NCBI GenBank assembly: GCA_041399065.1
Contig: JAWKTN010000005.1
Coordinates: forward strand, 827,980-891,979
Source of the DNA: JAGQPD01 sp020426865
GTDB taxonomy: Bacteria > Planctomycetota > Planctomycetia > Pirellulales > Pirellulaceae
DNA: 64,000 bases
Direction: 5' to 3'
The notes beneath the pieces are model-generated. The model ran no database searches. It was given only the letters and a program-made list of their open reading frames with translations, and was not told the DNA's origin. Below are positions 1 to 9,716 of the stretch, piece after piece. How positions within the stretch are numbered: position 1 is the stretch's first letter; every line of letters starts with the position of its first letter. A program made the position numbers and the translations under genes.

Positions 1-676
1 ACCACGCGAACTGTCGAACGGAATCATGCCCTTTCCGACGCAGCATACCCCTCGAACACGAATTGGAACGGAGGCCAGGTTCGGTGATATCATCAGGGTT
101 CGGCGCTATAGCCTGAAATGACCCGGTAGCTGCCGGGAAAATAGGGTCTGCAAAAGCAGGCCCCACGGCATGCAGCCAAATTTCACCCCAGCATCGCCGA
201 TAGTAGGCCACCTAGACCGAAAAAGCAACAGACTTTCGTTTTCCGCATTAACTGTTTGACATAACGGTGTTTTGTTCGTCGAAACTGCCTCTACTATCCA
301 TTGGGGGCACCGCCAAGATGGACGGTCTTCCTACCTTGGCTATTTGTCCTGCGATTGGGGATGGAAGCTACAAACCTGTCGTCAAAATGCAACTCAAAAC
401 AGTAGATTGTTTTGGCTGATGTCTGTGTGAGCCAGAGATGACCCTTCTACACGGGGTAGCTCTTGCGTCTTCCACGTATTTCACTTGGAAGGGCATCGCA
501 GCGGTATGACGCGAGTCGATCATGGCCTGCATCGTCGCACCGTGCTTGCTGGCCGTTGATCGACTGCCACGAAATGGTACATTTGGCGATGTGGCACGAA
601 CACATTTTCCCGATTGCATGGGGAAATGTCCCGCTGAAAAAAGCGTGTTCGAGTCGATGTAAACGAGGAGCGACCA
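1..676. other. Non-coding stretch before the carbonic anhydrase gene
   Basis: No convincing gene is seen. Frame 1 of the plus strand is open from the window edge to a stop at about 85-87, so a 3' tail of an upstream gene is possible but not supported by any motif. A short GC-rich dyad (CCCGG...CCGGG) lies near 122-137, and a second imperfect hairpin (GGGTCTGC...GCAGGCCC) near 144-163. Either could terminate an upstream transcript, but neither is followed by a clear T run. Confidence 0.4.
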
Positions 677-1318
677 ATGGACATTCAATCGCCCATCAAT
701 ATTCAGGATGCCATTCGTGCAACTTCGCAGTTACCGCTGCGGCTCAAGTGGTGCGGAACATCTGGTTTTTTGCTTCGTGGCGAACACGGCGCGCAAGTCG
801 TTTTTCCGCAGCCGAACGGAAATACGGCGACGCTGGCAACGAAAGAGTACGTACTTCGCCAGTTTCATTTTCACCACCCAAGCGAGCATTTTCTTGGCGG
901 AAAGCAGTTCGACGGTGAGCTACACCTGGTACATCAGGACTTGCGAGATTGCAGCTATTTTGTGCTGGGCATTTTTCTGTCTGTCATTGAGAACAGCGAC
1001 GGCAATCGGGCGAAAAACGCGTTCTTTGATGCGCTGCTCCATGATCAATTCTCAGATATTCCAACGAATCCCAACGATTTGATTCCGGCAGGCGTCGACA
1101 CCGCGTACCGCTATCAAGGGTCGCTAACGACGCCTCCGTATTCCGAAACTGTATCGTGGGTCCTTCTCAAAGAACCACTTGCTATTCCAAGAAGTCTTTT
1201 TGGCAAGATCTTTGGCACGGAGAGCGACGGAATCGAGGGCAAGTCCAAAATGCCAGCAGCTCGGCCCCTGCAGCCGAGTAACGGCCGGTTCATCATTGAG
1301 CACAAATTCAAATTCTGA
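677..1318 (+). CDS. Alpha-class carbonic anhydrase
   Basis: This 213-residue protein should interconvert CO2 and bicarbonate. It opens with the family signature QSPINI (residues 4-9). The zinc ligands are visible as His64 and His66 in QFHFHHPSEH and His83 in ELHLVH. The active-site Thr segment GSLTTPPYSE (about 148-157) is intact. No signal peptide is seen, so it is probably cytoplasmic, whereas most bacterial alpha-type enzymes are periplasmic; it is also somewhat shorter than the usual ~230-260 residues. The ATG is preceded by GAGGAG at good spacing, which supports this start. It stands alone, with non-coding DNA on both sides. The family call is very secure because all three ligands and the Thr loop are present. 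Confidence 0.95.
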   Translation: MDIQSPINIQDAIRATSQLPLRLKWCGTSGFLLRGEHGAQVVFPQPNGNTATLATKEYVLRQFHFHHPSEHFLGGKQFDGELHLVHQDLRDCSYFVLGIFLSVIENSDGNRAKNAFFDALLHDQFSDIPTNPNDLIPAGVDTAYRYQGSLTTPPYSETVSWVLLKEPLAIPRSLFGKIFGTESDGIEGKSKMPAARPLQPSNGRFIIEHKFKF

Positions 1319-1912
1319 GTGTCGAAGCGAGACCGAAATCGGTATCCGCAAGGGCTCTGGTCGTACATTATTCCTGAATACCGGCGTTCGAAGTCGTCGA
1401 TTCTTGTAACCTCGCTCCGTTCGGAATGCACGATCGGAAGCGTGCGAGTCCAGATACGCTGATACAAGCGGACCGGCAGCGACAGCACTGAGACGCCATC
1501 TTCTTGCCGTTCGGCGTTCGATTGGGCGTCGCGTCCACAATGAGAAGGGCAAGTCAGGCTGACAAGAATTGAAAGCTGCTGTCAGAGGTGGTTCACAGAC
1601 GAGCCAGTCGCACTGGTACGGAATCCCTTGTCTTTTGACGTTCCGATGAGGGGCTTTTGTGCTACCGCCAGGGAGTTTTCGTGCTACTGGCCAAGGTGCT
1701 CAAACGGCCACAGTCGGAATCGCGTCAAGGCTGTTTGCCGTTGTAGAGTCAAGTGATTTTGGATTTCTTCACAACATTTATGGAATTCGTGTCCGGTTTC
1801 GTTTCGTTTGCCAAGTTTACGTTGTGAGGAGGTGTCTTGCGGCTGTCGCAGGGATCGGTTTTTTCAAATGGTCGCAGGTGGCAACGTCTTTAGACATTTG
1901 AGGGACTCACCG
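1319..1912. other. Intergenic stretch after the carbonic anhydrase
   Basis: About 590 bases with no ORF that resembles a protein; the ORFs that do occur run antisense to the carbonic anhydrase or are composed of low-quality codons. No clear terminator or repeat was seen. Confidence 0.4.
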
Positions 1913-2587
1913 ATGGGACAAGAAACTGAACGAAGCAAAACGGATCAATCGGCGGCAGCCGGGACCGAGCTGGAGATTCTTAATACGATTCGTGCGATTG
2001 TGGACGGACTGGACGATCTGGGGACTCTTCGCGAGTATCGAAACCGGTCGGAGGCAGTGCGAAAATATCTAAAGGTGACGAAGGCCGGCCTGGAGATGCA
2101 GAACCGGGCTGCGGAAATCAAGCTGCGGGTAGAACGGAGAATCGGGCAAATCCTCCGGGAGATTATCCGCCCGGGGCGGAAAACGTATCATGATGATACA
2201 TTTCGACTGGATGACCTGGGCATCTCTCGGCTGCAGTCAAGCCGGTTCCAGCAATTGTCGCTGCCGCCGGACACCGTATTCGAGCAGTTCATCCACGACG
2301 CGATGGCCGAGGAGACGGAAATCACCACGGCAAGGATGCTAAGGTTGGCCAAGTCCTATGGGAAGTCAGAAACCCGTAATTCTAAGCGTCGCAAGCCCAA
2401 AGAACGGCAATCGACCCCCATCTCCGTGACGCTGATCTCGGAACTTCAGCAACATATTGAAATGACGTCCAATGTCGTTAGTGCATGTAACGGCGAGTTA
2501 AAGGCAAAGAAGCCGCTGCTCCTTCGGCTGGTTCACGAAATGCGGTCACTGCTCGACCAACTGGAAGTGAGTATTAACGGGGAGTAA
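1913..2587 (+). CDS. Phage/plasmid-type hypothetical protein
   Basis: A 224-residue charged, mostly helical protein. The middle (about residues 55-150) has an Arg/Glu-rich helix (RAAEIKLRVERRIGQILRE) followed by LDDLGISRLQSSRFQQLS, a pattern I associate with proteins of unknown role found in phages, plasmids and integrated elements. The segment LGISRLQSSRFQQL could form a helix-turn-helix, which would suggest DNA binding, but that is inference. The C-terminal third is basic and then helical. The ATG at 1913 is preferred over a longer start because GAGGGA sits 7-8 bases upstream and the protein character begins here. No partner gene is adjacent; the next gene converges from the other strand. 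Confidence 0.6.
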   Translation: MGQETERSKTDQSAAAGTELEILNTIRAIVDGLDDLGTLREYRNRSEAVRKYLKVTKAGLEMQNRAAEIKLRVERRIGQILREIIRPGRKTYHDDTFRLDDLGISRLQSSRFQQLSLPPDTVFEQFIHDAMAEETEITTARMLRLAKSYGKSETRNSKRRKPKERQSTPISVTLISELQQHIEMTSNVVSACNGELKAKKPLLLRLVHEMRSLLDQLEVSINGE

Positions 2588-2734
2588 CCGCGAATTGGCA
2601 CAGTTTCGGGGCGACAAGACCTCGCTTCACTCCGGGTGGCATCAGTCGCCACTCATCCATTGCTGGAGCTGGGTTGGCACGTTCCAGGCAACTGATGGGT
2701 CGGGAAAGTGATCGACAGGGGCGATCGAACCACG

Positions 2735-4279
2735 CTAGGCTACTCCAAGGAAACGTGCCGTTCGATAAACACAAACCTTCCATCCGTGTCGCTGCAGCCA
2801 AGTCAATGTTTCCGCATGCGCCGACTCATCAAGGCCAACAACGATCATCAATGCATTGGACTCTGCATGCTGGGCGCAGCGCTGTAGTTGCTGCAGCGGA
2901 TCACAATGGTGCTCAGGTCCGGCTCCGTGCCAGAGAAATAACGACCATTTACGACCACGAGCAAGGTCATTGATCGTGTTGGGCCCCTGTGCGGCGACGA
3001 GATTCGCAAGCCCGCGGACGCCCGCGTCGGTCAGTGCTGCGTCCATCGTGCTCCGGGCGTATTCGTCTGAAAGAGCGGAATCGACGACATCAAGCGAAAC
3101 ACCCGCTAGGGCGAGATGAAACGCGGACCATCCGCGCGAATCGCCCACAATCAGGGCCCGGCTGCCACGAAACCGCTGCGCTGTATTGTAGATGATCGCC
3201 GCCTCGTCACGATTCGGCAACTTCCGTGTGGGCGCGGCCTGATCCACGTAGCAACGGTGGGCAGTGGCGGGAACCTGTGTATTCTGGGTGAAAATGCCGG
3301 GGAGCCCCGAAGTAATCGTTGGAAAACATGCATCCGGCATCACAGTCGCCATCCCCGGTGAGACGTAATCGCCCGGCAGCAATGGGCCGTTGGGGAGCTT
3401 CGGCGTGCAATACGTCGGCGGGTAACGCATTCGAACCGGCACGAAACCACCGGCAACACCGGCTGCCAGCGCGAACTCACCCTTGGCCGCACCGGTCAGA
3501 TGCAGGATGCTGATAGGGACGTGCGGAAGGCAGGTTTCGGTGAAGCGGTCATTGGCTATGTCCCAGGCGGGAAGGCACATGTTGCAGACCCAGTTGCACC
3601 ACGCCGGTAAGAGATCGGTACGGTCGAAGTTCCGGCATAAATAGACGGCGTAGTTGAGTGCGAGCTGATCGGTCACCATGTTGATACCGCGCGCGGCGGC
3701 GTGCGTGAGCGCCTGCTGCCACGACTCCCAATGGGGAGCGTCGCGGTGCATGGCAAAGACGCCGGCGTTAAGCATCGGGAACCCACGAAGTATGCGGGCT
3801 GTTTCCTGTCCGAAGGCGTCGGTATACCAGCGTTCCGTCTCCTTCCAAATCAGCGGTAGATTGCCATACTGGTTACCGCTGCCCCGGTCGATTTCCGGGA
3901 CGATCGCCAGACCTCGCCTACGGGCACCAAGGATAAATAGGTCAAATCCTCTTCGGTCCAGCATCATCGTGTCGGCGTCGAACCAAAAATAGACTTCCGC
4001 ACCGGGAAAAAGGTCCCGCAGAAAGGGGCGCACGAGCAGTCCTTTAAGCCACGAAGCGGCGGCGTCCCTACCAGGAAAATCGAGCGGCCAGTCCGGGGAG
4101 ACAACCAATCTCGCTATGGAGTCAACCCAGCGTCGTTGCGGCAAGGTCAATCCCAGGTCGAGCACACACAAGTGAGTGTTTTCATGTGCGAGCACGTCGA
4201 CCACAGACTCAATCGCACCGCGAAACAGCTCAAAATACCGGGCGTCACTGGCGGTCACTAAGTAAACGGGCTGGGACAT
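2735..4279 (-). CDS. Glycosyltransferase with C-terminal methyltransferase-like domain
   Basis: This 514-residue protein has an N-terminal glycosyltransferase domain (about 1-270) with a DxD-type metal/nucleotide-sugar motif in YFWFDADTMML (Asp101-x-Asp103), reminiscent of GT8-like enzymes. The C-terminal part (about 370-514) has a Rossmann-like segment, ALIVGDSRGWSAFHLALAG, and a following acidic strand end (LDVVDSA), suggesting a class I methyltransferase fold, possibly without activity. It is the last gene of a four-gene minus-strand operon and starts 11 bases after its upstream neighbour, so translation is probably coupled. No signal peptide or membrane helix is seen, so it should act in the cytoplasm on a lipid- or protein-linked glycan. 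The sugar and acceptor cannot be read from sequence. Confidence 0.8.
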   Translation of the reverse strand: MSQPVYLVTASDARYFELFRGAIESVVDVLAHENTHLCVLDLGLTLPQRRWVDSIARLVVSPDWPLDFPGRDAAASWLKGLLVRPFLRDLFPGAEVYFWFDADTMMLDRRGFDLFILGARRRGLAIVPEIDRGSGNQYGNLPLIWKETERWYTDAFGQETARILRGFPMLNAGVFAMHRDAPHWESWQQALTHAAARGINMVTDQLALNYAVYLCRNFDRTDLLPAWCNWVCNMCLPAWDIANDRFTETCLPHVPISILHLTGAAKGEFALAAGVAGGFVPVRMRYPPTYCTPKLPNGPLLPGDYVSPGMATVMPDACFPTITSGLPGIFTQNTQVPATAHRCYVDQAAPTRKLPNRDEAAIIYNTAQRFRGSRALIVGDSRGWSAFHLALAGVSLDVVDSALSDEYARSTMDAALTDAGVRGLANLVAAQGPNTINDLARGRKWSLFLWHGAGPEHHCDPLQQLQRCAQHAESNALMIVVGLDESAHAETLTWLQRHGWKVCVYRTARFLGVA

Positions 4280-4290
4280 GCAGCGCTGGT

Positions 4291-7200
4291 TCAGTTTTGT
4301 TCTTCAAGACTCTGTAATTCAAAGAGATCGTCGAGCCCCGCCTCGCGTCCTCCGGCAAACGTGGTAATTCCAGCGATCCCATGACCGCGCAGCACATCGG
4401 CGACAGTGCTACGGCAGGAGTTGACAAGGATGCCCTGCTTGCATTCCGACAACGAACGTAGGTCGGCGCACATGGTCATGATTCCGTCATGCGACCGGTC
4501 CAGGTCGTGTTTGCTGCGCGTACCGGCGTTGAACGACACGTCAATGCCCGCTGCCTGTAGCAAAAGGATGGCCTTTTGTCCCGACTCGAAATGATCGGTT
4601 GCCAGATGTGCCGACCTGGCACCGAGTCGCTGGATGTGGTCGATCGCATCACGGGCAAATGTGTCGACAGGCGTGGAGTCCGGGAGGAAACTGCGCAAAT
4701 GCAAACCCACGGCCGGCGGCGTGGGATGTGCCCAGCTTGTCACCAACAGCGCATCGAGTACTTGCCGGTACGCTGCGTACAGTCGTTGGCGGAACTCTTG
4801 CAGGGGAAGTTTTTCAATATTCCTGGGATAGAACCAACACAACTGATGCCGGGAGGTGATGTAGCGATAGGAGAGAATCTCTTCGTTGATCACGGTCAGC
4901 CCGGGAATCGGCTGAAACACCTCTTCGAAACGCACGGGGCATTGTTTGTTGACGGCCCAGTGAAGCTCAACTTCGCGACCAGTTGCCAGAGCGCTGGCGA
5001 TGCCATTGATGCGGTTACAGAGTCCTTCAAATGCGCGGCAGACTAGGGGTTGCGACACTGGTATGCTACTACCAAGTCTTGCCGCCGGCACCGGAGATGC
5101 AGGCAGGATTCCGACGGATGCGTCCGCTCCGAAGGGCGCGGGCATACGATGGACGGCGGGTGCCGACGCCACTGGGATGTGAGTGGAATCCTTGGCTCGT
5201 ACGAAGTGAGTGTCACCGGAAAAGTGCGGGGGCGGACTGAACCGTGCGGGATCAAGTGCGGCGGCGTGTTGAAAGAGCTTTCCTGCTTCTTCGTGACGCC
5301 CAAGCTGCAGGCAGATCTGTGCCAGATTGGACTGAACCGAGGCATCGCCGGGCCGCAACCTGGCAAGTCGTTGCAATGCCAATTCTGTTTCGTGCGGCTC
5401 GCCATGCTCAAATAGCAGTCGGCAAAGCTCATCAAGGGTCTCGGAGTCGTCAGGAGCGGCCGAAGCAGCTGTTTCGAGCAGCTGTTTGGCAGACGTAATG
5501 TCACCGCGCTGGATTGCAATCCTGGCCCGCAATCGCTGATGGAGTCGCGGCATTTTTTCCGCGATCGGCGAACGGGCTAGCCAGGAATCTGCGTCGCCGG
5601 ACCGGTGTTCGGCAAGCAGGCTCTCAATAATGCCTTTCCATGCTGGTAGGTAACCGGGCTGACATTCAACAATTCCCTGCCAGGTTGTTCGTGCGAGTTC
5701 GTGTTTTTGCTGGTCGCTATAGAGCACGGCAAGGTTGTGCCGGACCTTGTACCCAAGAATGCCGCGGTCCACACTACGAAATGCCGCCGGGAAACGACCG
5801 TTGAGGATTTTAAGGTAATAGCCTTCGGCATCATCGTAGCGTTGCAGGTCATGGCACAAGGAACCGGCGCGGAAAAGCAGTTCGGGGTCATTTTCGTAGC
5901 GGCCAAGTGCCAGCTGGCATCGGCTCCAGGCCTCGTCCTTCTTCCCCAATTCGGTCAGCGCCTGAATCAACATGCAAAACCCCTTGGGAACATGTGATTC
6001 CTGCGGCCCGGCTATGAGGAGCGACCGCTTCAGGTGCAGACTGGCCAGCTCGAACTTCCGCATTTCAAGATAGGTCATGCCGAGATTAAAATGTGTAAAT
6101 GGATGCTCGGGCCGTTCCAGCTCCTCAAGTTTCAACAGCCGCAGGTCACGCTCCAGCTTCCTCCGCTGGCCTTCCTCGCTTTGATCTGATCCGGAATGGA
6201 CGACAAAAATGTCGGTCCATCGAACTTGAAGTTTCGCGGCGTTAATGGATGGCAGGACCTGTTCGTGGATCCTGCCGCTAAATCGGATGCGTGGATCGTT
6301 GCGAAGCAGCTTAATATGGTCAACGGCGGTCACATCCTCGGCATCGACGGAGGCATGGGGGCAATGCACCTGCATGACATAGGCAGCAACCGCATCGGCA
6401 TGCGGGCCATCCACCAGTTGCCGCAGGCGAGCGCCGTTGTGTGGGTCGATCGTGTCGTCGGAATCCATCCAAAACAGCCACTGCCCCGTTGCGTGTCGTA
6501 GCGACTCATTGCGGGCAGAAGCAAAATCATCGCACCACGGGAATTCGAAGAGCTTCGCGCCGTGGCGGCGGGCGATACTGCGCGTATCGTCGATCGATCC
6601 CGTATCGACGACGATCATTTCGTCCACGTACGGTTTGATACTGCCCAGGCATGCATCGAGCGTTCGCGAAGAATCACGCACAATCATGCACACGGAAAGT
6701 TTCGGTCGCGACGAGACGAGCAGCACCCCACCGTCCCCAGACGTATCAAGCGTAAACGACGATGGCGAGTCAACCTGAGGCGTTGCTTTTACGTCTACCT
6801 GCCATTTGTCTTCGTAGATCTGGCGATTTTTCTCCATAAGTTCGACGTAGTCAATGCTGGCTCCCTTGAACGTCGCTCCGCCAAAATGATGGACGAACGC
6901 GTCCTCGGCAATGGCCAGGCGATATCCGGCAGCAAGCGCCCGGCGACAAAAATCGTCGTCATCGTAGTTACCGATGCCGAATCGCTCGTCAAGTCCGCCG
7001 ATGTCGTCAATAACCTCCCGTTTGATCAGCAGGCAAAAGCCAACGAGGCGATCGGTGATCAGGAGCTGTTGATGATGCCGTTGTCCCCAATCCCAGGCAA
7101 AACCGTCCAAGTCGGCAAGATGCTGGTAATCCACGGCAACTCTCTGTTCGCCGCTTACTTCGTTGGAATAGGGGCCGACCAGTCCAAGGTCGGCTTCGCC

Positions 7201-9699
7201 GAAGAGTGCCGCAAGCATCCGGTTGAGCCAACCGGTGGTCACGATGCAGTCATTGTTGAGCAGCAGGACTTGCTCACCCTTGGCTACCTCGATCGCCTGG
7301 TTCACCGCTGCCGGAAAACCCCGATTGGTTGTGTTTTCAATGAGTTGCACGTCCTGTTGCTGACGAAGGAAGTCAATGGTGCCGTCAGAGGACGCATTGT
7401 CAACGAAAATGATTTCGTAGGGCAGTTGGGTGTAACGCCGGATACTATCGAGGCAGAGTTTTGTGTAGGGAAGCTCGTTATAGGTGACAAGAACGATCGA
7501 TGTCAGGCCGGCCTTGGGAATGGGTTGCGGAAAATTCCAGAATGGACGCAGGGGAGGAAGCGTCCATGCCAAACACTCCCTTCCGGCCGAAGTGACAGCG
7601 TGCCCTTCTTTCCCGGCAAACTCGTCCACGGCCTGACGAACGCCTTGGTTGCTGTAATCATCACCAACGAGCAGGGCTTCGGGAAACAGCGCGCGGCAGA
7701 GCGCCAGCTGTTGTAACACTTGTTCGACACCATGGTCGGCATCAACGAATATCAGCTCCGGCCGAATACCCAGCAATGCGACTTCCTTCAGGCCGTCGGC
7801 AAGCTCGCTGCGCATCACGACAATGCGGTCACGATAGGAGTAACAAGCAGAGTGAAAGGCATCCGCAAGGCGGTCGAGGAGGGGACTTAAGCTTTTGGAG
7901 GCTTGATGTTCGGGACTGCCCTTGAAATGGTCGATGGTGATAATGGTGGCCTCAGGCGCATGATCGGCCAGCCAACGAGTGGAAAGTCCCAGCCAGGATC
8001 CCAGTTCTACGATCACGCGCGGACGCAACGTGTGTAGTTTCTCGGCCAATAGCAATCTCGCCCCATCGCCGAACCAGCCCGGCGGATAGGGCAAAAGGTC
8101 GACCAACGGCCGCGTTTGCGGCCAGGGAAAGCGTGCCCGCAGTTTTTCCAGCTTTTCAGATAGTCCGTCATTTGCGGACCCATCAGGCTTGCACCGCGTC
8201 GGCAAGGCCGCCACATAAAACGTCTCGGCATGCGTTTCGGGAAAGTGCTCGGCGAACACACGGTTCAGGGCCGCCTGCGTTTCGGAATTATCCGAAGCTG
8301 TGTCTTTGTCGATATCCTCCCGGACGTTTACCCATTCTTGTGGGCGAAAACCGGTGCGAAACAACAGCTTTTCGAATTCCCTTCGCGTCAGCAAGTGAAT
8401 AGCGCCGCGCGACCGGCCGCCCGGAGTGGCGGCCGTCCAGTTTCCCCGCGCAAGGGATGCAAGCAGAGAGTGATGTGCCGCATTCGGAACTATCGCCACT
8501 AACGTGCCTTCCTCGCGCAAGCACGAGTTGACACGGTGAAGCGCATCGGCGGGATCGTCGGCCAGTGCGATTGTACCGTCCAGCACGACAGCATCGAAGG
8601 TGCCACTGGGAATTGTCGCAGTGTCTTGTTCCTTTCGATCAGGTGAGTCGGAGCAAGTCGGGCGGACCAATGCCGACGTATCAGTAATGGCAAACACGCA
8701 GCACTGCTGCCGCAATTTTAGTTCGCCGATCACTTCCGGGTGGTCCGTGCCAATCCAGACAATTCTTTTGGCGCTGCTTGGGATCAGATCAAGGAGTCCG
8801 CGGGATTTCGTGGGCGGAGGGGTCTTTGCCGAAAGGAGTGGAAACTCTGTTGCCGGGGTCGACACCGATGATCCAGCCGCCGAACTTGCCAGAATCCGTT
8901 GCATACGGTGTCGGTACGTGTGGTTTTCCATGACACAGGCACGGCCGGCATCAGCGACCTTTTGTCGTGCTGCGTCGTTACGTAGGTAAAACCGGACCTT
9001 ATCGAGCAGTTCCTCGTCGCTACCGTAGGTTACCAGATGTTCTCCGTCTCGGAACAGCTCTTCCATTCCCGCGTGTTGCAGTCGGTCGGTAACGAGCATC
9101 GCCCCACTGCACAGCGCCTCAAAGACGCGCATGTTGATATCGCCGCCGTAGCTCTTGTTAAACACGATCCGCGACGACGAGTAGACACGTGCCATTTCCT
9201 CGAAATACTGCTGCCCGGCATACATCCGCGGAACATGCCGCTCGAGCAGCTCAACCAGCCGTACTCTCTCTTCTGTCACGGGATTGCCGACAAAGGAAAC
9301 ATCGAGCGTCGTCTCGGTATCAATCCTGCCGTGGATATCCGGGTCGCAGGCCAGTGGCAGCCACTCGACGGTTCGCCCGCTGCGGCGGGAAAGCTCTGTG
9401 GCTCCTGGTCGCTGCGCCGCAAATAACAGGTCCATCGATTGGGCTCGCTGCCAGACGCGCTCGATATCCACATGGGTGTCAATGGCCCAGAAGGCTTGCG
9501 GCCGCAAATCCAGCGGGGCCGCATAATCCTGTCCATCGTCGATAAAGAGAAAAAGGTCAAATCCGTCTCGTGGAACTTCCGCCAGTCGCTCAGGATGAAA
9601 CTGCTCCACCAGCGCCAATCGCTGCATTGCCCGCAGACAGTAAATGCCCGTCGTGTCCGCCCGGCTCAGATGATCGTAAATCAGGGCAATGCGTTGCAT
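4291..9699 (-). CDS. Giant multidomain glycosyltransferase/methyltransferase (1802 aa)
   Basis: One uninterrupted frame joins at least six modules. Residues 1-275 look like a CgeB/GT4-type glycosyltransferase. About 300-450 and 530-715 are two class I methyltransferase-like domains; the second has VIVELGSWLGLSTRWLA and a FVDADH motif like CmcI-type enzymes. About 730-960 is a GT2 domain (VTYNELPYTK, LLNNDC). About 1000-1130 is a second GT2 domain (CMIVRDSSR, FWMDSDD), followed by TPR-like helices at about 1190-1450. About 1555-1802 begins RAFEGLCNRINGIASALA, resembling NodZ/fucosyltransferase-like proteins. It lies 17 bases downstream of the previous operon gene and 11 upstream of the next. 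Such fusions suggest assembly-line building of a methylated glycan; that role is inferred. The domain calls are motif-based, and the fold of the first methyltransferase-like domain is the least certain. Confidence 0.85.
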   Translation of the reverse strand: MQRIALIYDHLSRADTTGIYCLRAMQRLALVEQFHPERLAEVPRDGFDLFLFIDDGQDYAAPLDLRPQAFWAIDTHVDIERVWQRAQSMDLLFAAQRPGATELSRRSGRTVEWLPLACDPDIHGRIDTETTLDVSFVGNPVTEERVRLVELLERHVPRMYAGQQYFEEMARVYSSSRIVFNKSYGGDINMRVFEALCSGAMLVTDRLQHAGMEELFRDGEHLVTYGSDEELLDKVRFYLRNDAARQKVADAGRACVMENHTYRHRMQRILASSAAGSSVSTPATEFPLLSAKTPPPTKSRGLLDLIPSSAKRIVWIGTDHPEVIGELKLRQQCCVFAITDTSALVRPTCSDSPDRKEQDTATIPSGTFDAVVLDGTIALADDPADALHRVNSCLREEGTLVAIVPNAAHHSLLASLARGNWTAATPGGRSRGAIHLLTRREFEKLLFRTGFRPQEWVNVREDIDKDTASDNSETQAALNRVFAEHFPETHAETFYVAALPTRCKPDGSANDGLSEKLEKLRARFPWPQTRPLVDLLPYPPGWFGDGARLLLAEKLHTLRPRVIVELGSWLGLSTRWLADHAPEATIITIDHFKGSPEHQASKSLSPLLDRLADAFHSACYSYRDRIVVMRSELADGLKEVALLGIRPELIFVDADHGVEQVLQQLALCRALFPEALLVGDDYSNQGVRQAVDEFAGKEGHAVTSAGRECLAWTLPPLRPFWNFPQPIPKAGLTSIVLVTYNELPYTKLCLDSIRRYTQLPYEIIFVDNASSDGTIDFLRQQQDVQLIENTTNRGFPAAVNQAIEVAKGEQVLLLNNDCIVTTGWLNRMLAALFGEADLGLVGPYSNEVSGEQRVAVDYQHLADLDGFAWDWGQRHHQQLLITDRLVGFCLLIKREVIDDIGGLDERFGIGNYDDDDFCRRALAAGYRLAIAEDAFVHHFGGATFKGASIDYVELMEKNRQIYEDKWQVDVKATPQVDSPSSFTLDTSGDGGVLLVSSRPKLSVCMIVRDSSRTLDACLGSIKPYVDEMIVVDTGSIDDTRSIARRHGAKLFEFPWCDDFASARNESLRHATGQWLFWMDSDDTIDPHNGARLRQLVDGPHADAVAAYVMQVHCPHASVDAEDVTAVDHIKLLRNDPRIRFSGRIHEQVLPSINAAKLQVRWTDIFVVHSGSDQSEEGQRRKLERDLRLLKLEELERPEHPFTHFNLGMTYLEMRKFELASLHLKRSLLIAGPQESHVPKGFCMLIQALTELGKKDEAWSRCQLALGRYENDPELLFRAGSLCHDLQRYDDAEGYYLKILNGRFPAAFRSVDRGILGYKVRHNLAVLYSDQQKHELARTTWQGIVECQPGYLPAWKGIIESLLAEHRSGDADSWLARSPIAEKMPRLHQRLRARIAIQRGDITSAKQLLETAASAAPDDSETLDELCRLLFEHGEPHETELALQRLARLRPGDASVQSNLAQICLQLGRHEEAGKLFQHAAALDPARFSPPPHFSGDTHFVRAKDSTHIPVASAPAVHRMPAPFGADASVGILPASPVPAARLGSSIPVSQPLVCRAFEGLCNRINGIASALATGREVELHWAVNKQCPVRFEEVFQPIPGLTVINEEILSYRYITSRHQLCWFYPRNIEKLPLQEFRQRLYAAYRQVLDALLVTSWAHPTPPAVGLHLRSFLPDSTPVDTFARDAIDHIQRLGARSAHLATDHFESGQKAILLLQAAGIDVSFNAGTRSKHDLDRSHDGIMTMCADLRSLSECKQGILVNSCRSTVADVLRGHGIAGITTFAGGREAGLDDLFELQSLEEQN

Positions 9700-9716
9700 A
9701 GGAAACCTGTCCTTTG

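Noticed and set aside
6562..7716. 384-codon plus-strand ORF within the giant glycosyltransferase gene
   Set aside because: Antisense shadow of the coherent minus-strand glycosyltransferase domains; no motif of its own.
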